Below are positions 1 through 7,473 of a stretch of DNA of 42,420 bases, in pieces. Origin of the DNA: Clostridia bacterium BRH_c25 (GTDB taxonomy: Bacteria > Bacillota_A > Clostridia > Lutisporales > Lutisporaceae); contig LOES01000026.1 of NCBI GenBank assembly GCA_001515955.1, forward strand, positions 1 to 42,420, in the 5' to 3' direction. A program made the position numbers and the translations under genes. Below the pieces are notes generated by a model. That model worked only from the letters and a program-made list of their open reading frames with translations. It was not told the DNA's origin and did not search any database. The stretch's first letter is position 1. The number at the start of each line of letters is the position of its first letter.

Positions 1-1
1 T

Positions 2-196
2 GATGACAGGTACTATTCGCCGACAGGAAAAACCTATGAGAAAATCAGGTGGTCAACTCCTGCTAAAGAGTATAAAGATTATAACGGGATAAAGATCTCC
101 TCGGGTGGAGAAGCCGTATGGTCTTTTCCTGAAGGCGAATACTGCTATGCCAGAGCTGATATAAAGGAAATCGAGTATAACGTAGACAGCCAGTGA
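2..196 (+). CDS. C-terminal end of a DUF6544-like protein (partial)
   Basis: An open frame enters from the left edge and stops with TGA at 194-196, giving about 64 residues. The readable part contains WSTPAKEYKDYNGIKI, then GEAVWSFPEGE and a closing IKEIEYN. This pattern of Trp-Ser-Thr-Pro, a Gly-Glu-Ala-x-Trp stretch and a terminal E-I-E-Y-N resembles the end of the DUF6544/DUF6920 family of uncharacterised bacterial proteins. The start and most of the protein lie outside the window. Function is unknown. The assignment rests on remembered family features only. Confidence 0.55.
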   Translation, partial: DDRYYSPTGKTYEKIRWSTPAKEYKDYNGIKISSGGEAVWSFPEGEYCYARADIKEIEYNVDSQ

Positions 197-238
197 ATAT
201 AATTCCAAAATAACTGTTTATACAATTTGTAACCATTC

Positions 239-247
239 TGTTATAAT
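239..247 (+). promoter_or_regulatory. Extended -10 promoter of the XRE-cupin gene
   Basis: TGTTATAAT is an extended -10 element (TG, one base, TATAAT at 242-247) about 60 bases upstream of the regulator start. A recognisable -35 is weak (around 217-224), as is common when an extended -10 is present. Confidence 0.45.
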
Positions 248-309
248 ATAGAGGCGTAAGCAAGTATAGATTAATATACTATTCTATAGAGGCCAGAGGG
301 AGGTAGAAA

Positions 310-858
310 ATGTTAGGTTCAAAAATTAGAGAACTGCGTCAGCAAAACGATATGACTTTAAATGAGCTGGCTGAGAAAACACAATTTACAGCCAGTTATC
401 TTTCGCAGATCGAAAGAGAACTGATTGATCCCTCTTTATCATCTCTAAGGAAAATTTCAAATGTTTTTGGTGTTCCTGTGCACTATTTTCTGGCAGATGA
501 AGCTAAAGACCATGTACTGATCAAGGCGGATCAAAGAAAAAGGTTGGACCTTCCCAACAGCAGCATTATATATGAGTTCATAACGCCAATTGCAGATAAA
601 TCATCAAAAGCCAAGATGGACATAATATATTTTGAGCTGGAACCTGAAAGCTGGAGCAGCGAGGAAGCATTAATTCATAATGCGGATGAATGTGTTCTGG
701 TTCTAAAAGGAACAATCGAGGCAAGTGTCGGAAATAGTAAATATGTTCTGAATGAAGGGGACAGTTTATATATAAAGGAAAACTCATACCACAGACTTTA
801 TAATCCCGGCAATGAAAAAGCAACGGGTACAAGCACTATATGTCCTGCGCTTTATTAG
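310..858 (+). CDS. XRE-family transcriptional regulator with C-terminal cupin domain
   Basis: This 182-aa protein has an N-terminal helix-turn-helix of the XRE/Cro-CI type at about residues 5-60 (KIRELRQQNDMTLNELAEKT, then SYLSQIERE). A cupin_2 sensor follows at about 110-175, with the motif region AECVLVL...GTIEASVG and NEGDSLYIKENSYHRLYNPG. HTH-cupin proteins of this layout usually control small-molecule catabolism or transport genes and bind a ligand in the cupin barrel. The ribosome site GGGAGGT lies just before ATG 310. It precedes the epimerase, transporter and hydrolase genes but is separated from them by a strong hairpin and a new promoter, so it is probably their local regulator rather than part of the same transcript. 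The ligand is unknown; a dipeptide or derivative is an inference. Confidence 0.85.
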   Translation: MLGSKIRELRQQNDMTLNELAEKTQFTASYLSQIERELIDPSLSSLRKISNVFGVPVHYFLADEAKDHVLIKADQRKRLDLPNSSIIYEFITPIADKSSKAKMDIIYFELEPESWSSEEALIHNADECVLVLKGTIEASVGNSKYVLNEGDSLYIKENSYHRLYNPGNEKATGTSTICPALY

Positions 859-883
859 CAAACAGTGACCGGATACAAATAGT

Positions 884-946
884 AAAGAATTGACCCAGTG
901 AGTACTTATACTAGCCCCCTAAGTACTCACTGGGTCAATTCTTTTT
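884..946 (+). terminator. Intrinsic terminator with 24-bp perfect stem
   Basis: A perfect 24-bp inverted repeat (arms 884-907 and 921-944, 13-base loop) lies directly after the regulator gene. The stem begins AAAGAATTG and ends CAATTCTTT, so it has A and T tracts at its base and could stop transcription in both directions. Confidence 0.8.
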
Positions 947-952
947 AATCTG

Positions 953-988
953 TTTAACAAATAATTAAAAATTCATTTATTTGTTAAA
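953..988. promoter_or_regulatory. Candidate operator upstream of the epimerase promoter
   Basis: An 11-bp perfect inverted repeat, TTTAACAAATA (953-963) and TATTTGTTAAA (978-988), is separated by 14 bases and ends 7 bases before the -35 box. The position fits a binding site for the neighbouring XRE-cupin regulator. That link is inference. Confidence 0.4.
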
Positions 989-995
989 ATCCATA

Positions 996-1024
996 TTGAC
1001 AAGACCAGAATACATATTTATAAT
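996..1024 (+). promoter_or_regulatory. Consensus sigma-A promoter of the peptide-utilisation operon
   Basis: TTGACA (996-1001), 17-base spacer, TATAAT (1019-1024): full consensus. A direct repeat AATACTTAA occurs at 1022-1030 and 1052-1060, in the early leader; it could bind a repressor. Confidence 0.75.
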
Positions 1025-1106
1025 ACTTAATAACAAATGAAAAATTTAATAAATACTTAAAACATATTTTGGCGTATATGTGCATTTGATTTTTGGGAGG
1101 CAGGTT

Positions 1107-2174
1107 ATGAAAATCACTGATATAAAGGTGGAAAAGCTGCAGCTTAAACTGCATAAGTCCTTCAAAGTGTCTTTAGGAGTGATTGAGCACTATGACACGG
1201 TTATTGTAAAGGTTATTACCGATGAAGGGGTAAGTGGGGTCGGGGAGAGTTCACCTATTGAATTTGTAACAGGTGAAAGTGTTGATACCGTTGCTTTTGT
1301 TATAAAGGCTGTAGCCAAGCAGTTAATAGGTATGGATCCGTTGGATATTGAGACTATTCACCATGTTATGGATAGATATATAACAAATAATTCATCTGCA
1401 AAAGCCGGTATTGATATAGCTCTATTCGATATCAAGGGCAAGGTGATGAATGCACCGCTTTATAAGGTTCTGGGCGGTTTTTCGAAGCAGGTGGAGACAG
1501 ATATTACATTATCAATAGCGGAGCCAAAGGAAATGGCCAAAGCAGCAAAGGAAAAAGCAGAGAGCGGCTTTAAAATACTCAAAATAAAAGCCGGAATTGA
1601 TCCTGAAAAGGATATAGAAGCAATCAGACTAATAAGAGAAGCTGTAGGCAGTAATATTAAGATCAGAATGGACGCAAACCAGGGATGGGCTATAGCAGAT
1701 GCGGTTATGGTTATGAAGGCTGTTGAAAAATTTGGAGTACAAGCTGTAGAGCAGCCCAGGCCATACTGGGACATAGATGGAATTGCTCAAATAAGAAGCA
1801 AGGTCAATATTAAGGTAATGGTGGATGAAAGTGTATTCTCGCCTGTAGATGCCATAAAAGTCGTAAAGAAGGAAGCAGCAGACATCATCAATATCAAGCT
1901 TATGAAATCAGGTGGAATATATAAGGCTGAACAGATAAATGCAATTGCCCAGGCTGCGGGTTTAACATGTATGGTAGGCTGCATGCTGGAAAGCAGGATA
2001 GGTATAGCAGCAGGTGCTCATTTTGTGGCTTCCAAGAAGAATATATTGGATGCGGACCTGGATGGGTTTATGTTCTGCCAGGAATGTGAAGGAATCAGCG
2101 GCGGGTTTGAAATAGAGGGTGGAACTATGACACTTTCCGATAAACCCGGTATTGGGGTAAATGTAAACATGTAG
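1107..2174 (+). CDS. Dipeptide epimerase (enolase superfamily)
   Basis: This 355-aa protein belongs to the muconate-lactonising subgroup of the enolase superfamily. ATG 1107 is chosen because GGGAGG at 1095-1100 precedes it; an upstream in-frame ATG at 1080 has no ribosome site. An N-terminal capping domain is followed by the barrel with KIKAG (catalytic Lys near 161), DANQGW (Asp near 189), VEQP (Glu near 215), VDES (Asp near 240) and IKLMKSGGI (second catalytic Lys near 264). A DLD motif near 317-319 matches the DxD signature of L-Ala-D/L-Glu and related dipeptide epimerases, which grips the substrate amino group. The enzyme would epimerise the second residue of a dipeptide, for example a murein fragment. 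It is first in an operon with a DUF819 membrane protein and a peptidase-like hydrolase. The exact substrate cannot be read from sequence. Confidence 0.88.
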   Translation: MKITDIKVEKLQLKLHKSFKVSLGVIEHYDTVIVKVITDEGVSGVGESSPIEFVTGESVDTVAFVIKAVAKQLIGMDPLDIETIHHVMDRYITNNSSAKAGIDIALFDIKGKVMNAPLYKVLGGFSKQVETDITLSIAEPKEMAKAAKEKAESGFKILKIKAGIDPEKDIEAIRLIREAVGSNIKIRMDANQGWAIADAVMVMKAVEKFGVQAVEQPRPYWDIDGIAQIRSKVNIKVMVDESVFSPVDAIKVVKKEAADIINIKLMKSGGIYKAEQINAIAQAAGLTCMVGCMLESRIGIAAGAHFVASKKNILDADLDGFMFCQECEGISGGFEIEGGTMTLSDKPGIGVNVNM

Positions 2175-2204
2175 AGAAATTTTAATTTAATGGAGGAATA
2201 TATT

Positions 2205-3365
2205 ATGGAACCGATGCTTAATTCAACGGCAAGCTTGTTGGCTGTTATGTTCATGACAATAAGCGCAGGGCTATATCTTAGCAAGCGCAAGCCTTTTACT
2301 TCTTTTGGGCCTGCAATTATAGTTATAATTATAGGTATTATATTATCAAATTTTAAAATAGTACCGGCCTGGGCAGATGTTTATGGCGTTATGTTTGAAT
2401 ATGCTTTACCGCTGTCAATAGCGATCATGCTTTTAAATGTTGACCTTAGCGGTATGCTGAAGCTTTCAAAACAGCCTCTTCTGGCAATGTTCTTTGCAGT
2501 TATAAGTGTCTCCATAGCCGCATTTGTCGGTGGAATATTCATGGCGGGAAGTATCCCGGAAGGCTGGAAGGTAGCAGGAATGTTTGTAGGTACATATACA
2601 GGGGGCAGCTCAAATCTTACAGCAATAGGAAAGGCACTTGAAGCTTCACCGGAAACCTTTGCTGCAGCAAATGCCGCCGACTATGTAATAGGTATTCCAA
2701 GCCTGGTGCTTTTAATGGCAGCTCCTGCGTTTATGAAAGGCTCCAAGTGGTTTAACAAGGTATGGCCTTACAAGCTTACCGACGAAGAGCTTGAGCTTGA
2801 AGGCGGACATGACTTTATGCAGCCTAAGGAATGGAGCATAAATGATATAGCATGGTTATTCGGAATAGGCTTTGCCATTGTATCTGTGGCGACAGCTTTA
2901 GCGAAATTCTTCCCGGCAGAATATATAAGCATGATGCAAATAATATTAATAACTACCATTGCAATTATAGCGGCACAATTCAAGCCGGTCAAGAAGCTTA
3001 GAGGCAAAATGGATCTCGGATTATATGCAGCATTATTCTTCCTGGTTATTATTGGATTTATGGTAGATATCAGGCAGTTCTTCAGTTCGACTATAAGTAT
3101 ATCGGCATATTGTGCAATAGTCATTTTAGGTTCACTAAGCTTACACATACTGTTATGCAGGATAGCAAAAATTAAATACCAGTATGTAGGTATTTCAATA
3201 ATGGCAGCAATTGCGGACGGTAGTTCGGCTGCCCTGATGGCTGCAACGGGAAAGTGGGAGTCAATTATAAGTATAGCAGTTGTTTTGGGTATAGTAGGTA
3301 ATGCCATAGGCAATTATGTTGGTATAAGCATCGGATATCTTATTAAAGGTATGTTGGGCATGTAA
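2205..3365 (+). CDS. DUF819 family membrane protein (YjcL-like), putative transporter
   Basis: This 386-aa polytopic membrane protein has roughly ten to twelve hydrophobic segments. ATG 2205 is preferred over 2190 because GGAGG at 2192-2196 overlaps the upstream ATG. Characteristic stretches are FGPAIIVIIIGIILSNF, the Gly-rich GTYTGGSSNLTAIGKALE, and a C-terminal IADGSSAALMAATGKW. These match the DUF819 family, which includes Bacillus YjcL and is often found beside dipeptide epimerases. The two Gly/Ser-rich stretches sit in paired halves, which suggests a transporter fold with internal symmetry. It follows the epimerase by 30 bases. Import of a dipeptide or amino acid is likely from context but unproven. 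Confidence 0.8.
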   Translation: MEPMLNSTASLLAVMFMTISAGLYLSKRKPFTSFGPAIIVIIIGIILSNFKIVPAWADVYGVMFEYALPLSIAIMLLNVDLSGMLKLSKQPLLAMFFAVISVSIAAFVGGIFMAGSIPEGWKVAGMFVGTYTGGSSNLTAIGKALEASPETFAAANAADYVIGIPSLVLLMAAPAFMKGSKWFNKVWPYKLTDEELELEGGHDFMQPKEWSINDIAWLFGIGFAIVSVATALAKFFPAEYISMMQIILITTIAIIAAQFKPVKKLRGKMDLGLYAALFFLVIIGFMVDIRQFFSSTISISAYCAIVILGSLSLHILLCRIAKIKYQYVGISIMAAIADGSSAALMAATGKWESIISIAVVLGIVGNAIGNYVGISIGYLIKGMLGM

Positions 3366-3389
3366 TTCTGTTTCTGCCGCATATAAAAA

Positions 3390-3430
3390 ATAGCCGGATA
3401 CACAGCTCTAAAAGGCGGGTATTCGGCTAT
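3390..3430. other. Stem-loop between the DUF819 and hydrolase genes
   Basis: Arms ATAGCCGGATAC (3390-3401) and GTATTCGGCTAT (3419-3430) pair over 12 positions with one G-U. There is no T-run on the plus strand, but six A residues precede it, giving a T-run on the minus strand. It may be an mRNA processing or stability element within the operon, since no minus-strand gene needs a terminator here. Confidence 0.5.
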
Positions 3431-3469
3431 GAATCTATATAGGACTAAAATTATTAAGAGGTGAGTGGA

Positions 3470-5566
3470 TTGGAAAGATTTAAGCTGTATTACTCCGGAA
3501 TACATATCTCGGATATTTGTCTGGATGCAGGTGAAGTGTATTGTTCGGAAAAAGACATGGGAACGGGGAGGTTTGAAGAAATAAGGCTAATGTCCCCTGA
3601 AGATGCTGCCAGATATCAGGGAGATTATTTAATAAACCCGATATTTATAGGAAAAAACCTTTCTGAATATAAAAGGATATTTTTTACAGACAAGAGCAAG
3701 CTTGTGACTTCCTGGGGAGATGTGTATGAAAAATATAATGAAAAGGAAGGAATGTGGGCAAGAAGAAATGGAGTGAATCCAATTGATGTATTGGTTATTG
3801 ACAGAGATGTAAAGGGGTTCGTGGCAATATCCAGAGAGATGGTATCGGTATTAGTGAAGGAAGGGTATGAAAGCTGCACCCCGGTAAAATATTGGACTGA
3901 AGGCATAGTTTCAAAACCGGAATATCTTGTGGAGCGCAAGGGTGTTTTCATGGTTGAGATGCGGGATAAAACAAAGCTTGCAACTGAGGTATGGCTTCCC
4001 AAGGGAGCTGTTGGAAAAGTTCCGGCAATACTCATAAGAACATGTTATGGCAGGAATAACAGGCTTCAAGGATATTTCAGATATGCTATGAGAGGATATG
4101 CACTGGTTATTCAAGATGTCAGAGGGCGTGACGATTCAGAGGGTGAATGGCTGCCCATGCATTATGAAGTAGAGGATGGAGACGATACCCTAAATTGGAT
4201 AGCAGCTCAGGAGTGGTCTGAGGGAAGTGTTGGTACCATAGGGGCATCCTATCTGGGATATGTGCAGTGGGCGGCAGCGGCCAGCGGAAACGAACATTTA
4301 AAGGCAATGATAAGCATAGTGACGGCAGGAAGTCCTTTCATCGACATACCCAGAAAGGGAGGAACCCTGGTATCGGGCACAATGGCATGGGCTTTTGCCA
4401 TGATTAATAAAAAGGTAAACATTGAAAATATTGTAAGAGACGATTGGAATGAGGTAATGAAGATAAGACCTGTTAAGGATATCCCCAGAAGGGTGTTTGG
4501 AAGGGATGTAGGGTTCTGGACAGAATGGTCCTCCCATGAGCTGCAGGATGAGTTTTGGGATAAGTCAAGCTGGTATAGGCTTAAGCATAAAATAAAAGCT
4601 CCGGCAATGATAATATCAGGCTGGTATGATGACAACGGAATGGGAACAACCGAGGCATGCCAGGTAGTAGAGGGCTATGCTGCGTCAAATAAAAAAGTAA
4701 TACTTGGACCATGGATACACAATGCCAACAGTACAAGGGAAGTACACAATGTACCTTTTGAAAACAACTGTTTGAGAGATGATATGGACTATTTGCACCA
4801 ATTATGGTTTGACAGGCACCTTAAGGGGATGGACAATGGCGTGAATAAGGGAAATCCAGTAGAGTACTATGCAGTAGGTGATAATAAGTGGGTAGGCTGC
4901 AATACCTGGCCTCCGGAGAACAGCAGTTTAACCGATATGTATCTTACAAGCGGGGGGAGTGCCAATACTTCATCAGGAGATGGAAGCTTGGCTTTTGAAA
5001 AAGTTGAAGAGACAGGTACGGACAGCTATGATTTTGACCCTGCCGATCCGGCTCCCCATATTATTGACATGTCGGAAAATGAGCTGGGAGTGCCGGAAAA
5101 TTATGCGGATATGGAAAAGAGAAAGGATGTGCTTGTTTATACGTCGGATGCCTTGGCAGAGGATATAAGTATAGCCGGAGATGTGTATATAGAATTCCAT
5201 GCAAGCAGTTCAGCCAAAGATACCGACTGGGTGGTCAGGCTTACTGATGTAGACAGGTCTGGAAACTCTATAAGATTGTGCGATGGAGTTTTGAGAGCCA
5301 AGTTCAGACAGGGCTTTGACAAGATGATTCTTTTAGAGCCGGGTAGAATTGAAAAATATGTAATCAAGACATCGAAGGTGGCAAATACCTTTAAAAAAGG
5401 CCATAAAATAAGACTTCAGATAACTTCAGGGGCAGAAAACCTTATATTCCCCAACCCCAATACAGGAAGCAACTTCTTTGAAGACACAAAAGCGCTGGTA
5501 GCCTCTCAAAAGATTTATCACGGAGGTAAATACGAAACAAAAATAAGGCTTCCCAGGGTAAAATAA
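3470..5566 (+). CDS. CocE/NonD-type S15 family hydrolase (X-prolyl dipeptidyl peptidase-like)
   Basis: This large alpha/beta hydrolase (698 aa from TTG 3470) is probably a peptidase or esterase. GAGGTGAG at 3458-3465 is a good ribosome site for TTG 3470, whereas the in-frame GTG 3461 lies inside it. The catalytic serine is in GASYLG (about residue 260), the acid in GWYDDN (about 387) and the histidine in GPWIHN (about 417). The C-terminal 200 residues fit the PepX_C jelly-roll, with the closing LRLQITSGAENLIFPNPNTG. About 155 residues before the hydrolase core have no counterpart in ordinary CocE proteins and are unassigned. There is no signal peptide, so it probably acts in the cytoplasm. 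In this operon it plausibly cleaves imported or epimerised peptides. Confidence 0.82.
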   Translation: MERFKLYYSGIHISDICLDAGEVYCSEKDMGTGRFEEIRLMSPEDAARYQGDYLINPIFIGKNLSEYKRIFFTDKSKLVTSWGDVYEKYNEKEGMWARRNGVNPIDVLVIDRDVKGFVAISREMVSVLVKEGYESCTPVKYWTEGIVSKPEYLVERKGVFMVEMRDKTKLATEVWLPKGAVGKVPAILIRTCYGRNNRLQGYFRYAMRGYALVIQDVRGRDDSEGEWLPMHYEVEDGDDTLNWIAAQEWSEGSVGTIGASYLGYVQWAAAASGNEHLKAMISIVTAGSPFIDIPRKGGTLVSGTMAWAFAMINKKVNIENIVRDDWNEVMKIRPVKDIPRRVFGRDVGFWTEWSSHELQDEFWDKSSWYRLKHKIKAPAMIISGWYDDNGMGTTEACQVVEGYAASNKKVILGPWIHNANSTREVHNVPFENNCLRDDMDYLHQLWFDRHLKGMDNGVNKGNPVEYYAVGDNKWVGCNTWPPENSSLTDMYLTSGGSANTSSGDGSLAFEKVEETGTDSYDFDPADPAPHIIDMSENELGVPENYADMEKRKDVLVYTSDALAEDISIAGDVYIEFHASSSAKDTDWVVRLTDVDRSGNSIRLCDGVLRAKFRQGFDKMILLEPGRIEKYVIKTSKVANTFKKGHKIRLQITSGAENLIFPNPNTGSNFFEDTKALVASQKIYHGGKYETKIRLPRVK

Positions 5567-5582
5567 AACAGATCCATAGAGA

Positions 5583-5612
5583 GGGTTACAGTTCCCACTG
5601 TAATCCTTTTTT
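5583..5612 (+). terminator. Intrinsic terminator of the peptide-utilisation operon
   Basis: The stem GGGTTACAG/CTGTAATCC (5583-5591 and 5598-5606, one G-U pair) is followed by six T residues. Confidence 0.85.
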
Positions 5613-5627
5613 ATAGTGAATAAAATC

Positions 5628-5656
5628 TTGACATGGTTATTGGAAAGGCGTAGTAT
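5628..5656 (+). promoter_or_regulatory. Promoter of the DUF134 operon
   Basis: TTGACA (5628-5633), 17-base spacer, TAGTAT (5651-5656). The predicted start of transcription falls inside the palindrome that follows. Confidence 0.7.
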
Positions 5657-5658
5657 TA

Positions 5659-5678
5659 TTATGTGCATATGCACATAA
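5659..5678. promoter_or_regulatory. 20-bp perfect palindromic operator
   Basis: TTATGTGCATATGCACATAA reads the same on both strands. It starts two bases after the -10 box and covers the likely +1, so a bound protein should block initiation. The first gene of the operon is a DUF134 DNA-binding protein, making autoregulation the simplest reading. Confidence 0.7.
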
Positions 5679-5695
5679 TAAATTGAGGTGATATA

Positions 5696-6064
5696 ATGCC
5701 AAGGCCCAGAAAGTGCAGAATGGTCAGATTTGTACCTGACAATCCATGCTTCCACCCTCAACTGCGGAATGCGGAGGAGGTTGTGTTGAATGTTGAGGAA
5801 GTCGAAGCAATACGCCTCTCGGATTTTTTAAGTCTGGATCAGGATGCTGCTGCGGATAGCATGGATGTATCGAGAGGAACCTTTCAACGGATTATCAATG
5901 AGGCACGCTGGAAGCTGGCTGATGCGCTGGTAAACGGAAAAATAATCCGGATAGAGGGTGGAGATTACAAAGTGACAAGTGATAAGCCCTGCTGCAAGGA
6001 ACGCGGCATAAGCTGCGAGGGCAGAAGGTGCAGTAAAAGTGATATTTGTGAAGGAGGAAAATAA
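5696..6064 (+). CDS. DUF134 family helix-turn-helix regulator with Cys-rich tail
   Basis: This 122-aa protein opens with MPRPRKCR, the hallmark start of the DUF134 family (COG1342). A helix-turn-helix resembling sigma-factor region 4 follows at about residues 35-80 (LNVEEVEAIRLSDFLSLDQD, then SRGTFQRIINEARWKLADAL). The last 25 residues carry five cysteines spaced C-C-x6-C-x4-C-x5-C, which could bind a metal or Fe-S cluster and make the protein a sensor. The start is set by GAGGTGAT just upstream of ATG 5696. Its stop is one base before the next gene's ATG, so the two are translationally linked. DUF134 proteins commonly neighbour NifX/NifB-type proteins. The sensing role is inference. Confidence 0.85.
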   Translation: MPRPRKCRMVRFVPDNPCFHPQLRNAEEVVLNVEEVEAIRLSDFLSLDQDAAADSMDVSRGTFQRIINEARWKLADALVNGKIIRIEGGDYKVTSDKPCCKERGISCEGRRCSKSDICEGGK

Positions 6065-6065
6065 A

Positions 6066-6437
6066 ATGAAAATTGCAATTGCAACAGAGAATGGTTTTGT
6101 GTCAGGGCATTTTGGAAAGTGTGAACAGTTTACGGTTTTTGAAACTGAGGATAAGCTTATAAAGGGTAAAGCACTATTGGACACAAGCACTCATGGACAT
6201 GCTCTACTGCCGTCTTTTCTGCTTTCAAACGGTATTGAGGCTGTAATCGCAGGAGGTATGGGAGAAGGTGCAAAACAAAATCTGGATTCTCTTGGTATAA
6301 GAATAGTATCAGGAGCCAGAGGCAATGTGGATGAAGTAGTAAAGCAATTTCTTGACGGGACACTCAGGGTAAATGAGGAAGGATGTCATAGTGGCGGACA
6401 GCATGGTGGGCATCGTTGCAATTGTCACGGACATTAA
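6066..6437 (+). CDS. NifX/NafY-like (dinitrogenase iron-molybdenum cofactor family) protein
   Basis: This 123-aa protein starts at ATG 6066 with AAGGAGG at 6051-6057. It has the small RNase H-like fold of the Nitro_FeMo-Co family: MKIAIATENGFVSGHFGKCEQF, then a central GIEAVIAGGMGEGAKQNLDSLGI and GNVDEVVKQFL. The GHFGKCEQF region is the usual cluster-binding face. A His/Cys-rich tail (CHSGGQHGGHRCNCHGH) adds further metal ligands. Relatives carry iron-molybdenum or Mo-Cu clusters (NifX, NafY, the orange protein). No nitrogenase gene is visible here, so a role in metal sensing, storage or delivery outside nitrogen fixation is more likely. It lies between the DUF134 regulator and the split permease. 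Confidence 0.82.
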   Translation: MKIAIATENGFVSGHFGKCEQFTVFETEDKLIKGKALLDTSTHGHALLPSFLLSNGIEAVIAGGMGEGAKQNLDSLGIRIVSGARGNVDEVVKQFLDGTLRVNEEGCHSGGQHGGHRCNCHGH

Positions 6438-6448
6438 GAGGAAGAGAT

Positions 6449-6928
6449 ATGTTTAATATTGTTTTATATATTTTGACTATTATACTCCTTGGCATGTCTT
6501 TTCTGAAGGATAAGAAAAAAACAAAGATGGCCTTGATTAAAGCCTGGAAATCCTTTGAGAACATACTTCCCCAATTTCTTTCCATTCTGATAATCATAGG
6601 TGTGATGCTTGCTGTGCTGAATCCGGATGCAATATCAGGCTTAATAGGCCAGGAATCGGGATGGACAGGTATAATCATTGCTTCTGTAATAGGATCGATT
6701 ACATTAATACCGGGATTTGTCGCATTTCCACTGGCTGCTGCATTATTAAAAAGCGGCGCAGGGTTCATGCAGATAGCAGTATTTATATCAACACTAATGA
6801 TGGTTGGAATTGTAACAATACCTGTTGAGATTAAATATTTTGGGAAAAAGGCTACGATTTTAAGAAATGTCTTTGCGTTTGCTTTCTCATATGTTGTAGC
6901 AATAGTAATTGGGGTGGTATTGAAATGA
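6449..6928 (+). CDS. Half-size permease, subunit A (ArsP/YraQ-like)
   Basis: This 159-aa membrane protein has about five hydrophobic segments. ATG 6449 is chosen because GAGGAAGAG sits just before it. The stretch GSITLIPGFVAFPLAAALLK, followed by a TLMMVGIVTIPVE segment, resembles one of the two inverted half-repeats of the COG0701 permease superfamily (PF03773). The full-length relative at 34003 contains both halves in one chain. The stop codon overlaps the next start in an ATGA arrangement, so the two halves are probably made together and assemble as one transporter. The substrate is unknown; the metal-cluster context suggests a metal, oxyanion or thiol compound. Confidence 0.62.
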   Translation: MFNIVLYILTIILLGMSFLKDKKKTKMALIKAWKSFENILPQFLSILIIIGVMLAVLNPDAISGLIGQESGWTGIIIASVIGSITLIPGFVAFPLAAALLKSGAGFMQIAVFISTLMMVGIVTIPVEIKYFGKKATILRNVFAFAFSYVVAIVIGVVLK

Positions 6929-7461
6929 AAAAAATTGTTATGAGATATAAATTTTTTCTATTACTGATGGTTATAAACATTGTTATACTTGTCATATATC
7001 CGGCTATTGGGCAGAAGTTCTTAAGTGTAACCCGGAGCAATGCTCTGGAAATGATCTCAATAGTGCCTCCCATATTTATACTCCTGGGATTGTTGGATGT
7101 CTGGGTTGATCGTGGAGTTATGATCAGGCTTATGGGCGAGAAGTCCGGTATTATAGGAATAGCAATAGCGTTCTTTTTGGGATCAGCTGCAGCGGGACCG
7201 CTGTATGCAGCTTTCCCAATTGCCGGTATACTCTTAAAAAAAGGAAGCAAGCTTTCAAATGTACTAATTTTTATAGGAGCCTGGTCTACAACCAAAATCC
7301 CAATGTTGTTGTTTGAAGCTTCGGCAATGGGATGGAGGTTCATGCTGACAAGATTTGTCATTGACCTGCCTGGGATTGCTCTGATTGCTTATGTAACAGA
7401 GAAGCTTATGAATGATAAGGATAAGCAGTATATTTATGAACATGCGTCCACAATGAACTGA
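6925..7461 (+). CDS. Half-size permease, subunit B (ArsP/YraQ-like)
   Basis: This 178-aa membrane protein starts at ATG 6925, overlapping the preceding TGA by three bases. It has about five hydrophobic segments, starting at residues 10-30. The conserved stretch FFLGSAAAGPLYAAFPIAGI, followed by GAWSTTKIPMLLFE, matches the other half-repeat of PF03773-type permeases; compare GAISPVTMYGMIPVLAAFL in the full-length protein at 34003. It closes the DUF134 operon and is followed by a strong hairpin. With its partner it should form a complete transporter; the substrate is not readable. The remaining uncertainty is the family, as half-size members diverge. Confidence 0.62.
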   Translation: MKKIVMRYKFFLLLMVINIVILVIYPAIGQKFLSVTRSNALEMISIVPPIFILLGLLDVWVDRGVMIRLMGEKSGIIGIAIAFFLGSAAAGPLYAAFPIAGILLKKGSKLSNVLIFIGAWSTTKIPMLLFEASAMGWRFMLTRFVIDLPGIALIAYVTEKLMNDKDKQYIYEHASTMN

Positions 7462-7473
7462 TACAGAAAATGA

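Noticed and set aside
6066..6437. Nitrogenase-associated locus
   Set aside because: No nif structural or maturation genes are present; the NifX-like fold alone is found in many non-fixing anaerobes.
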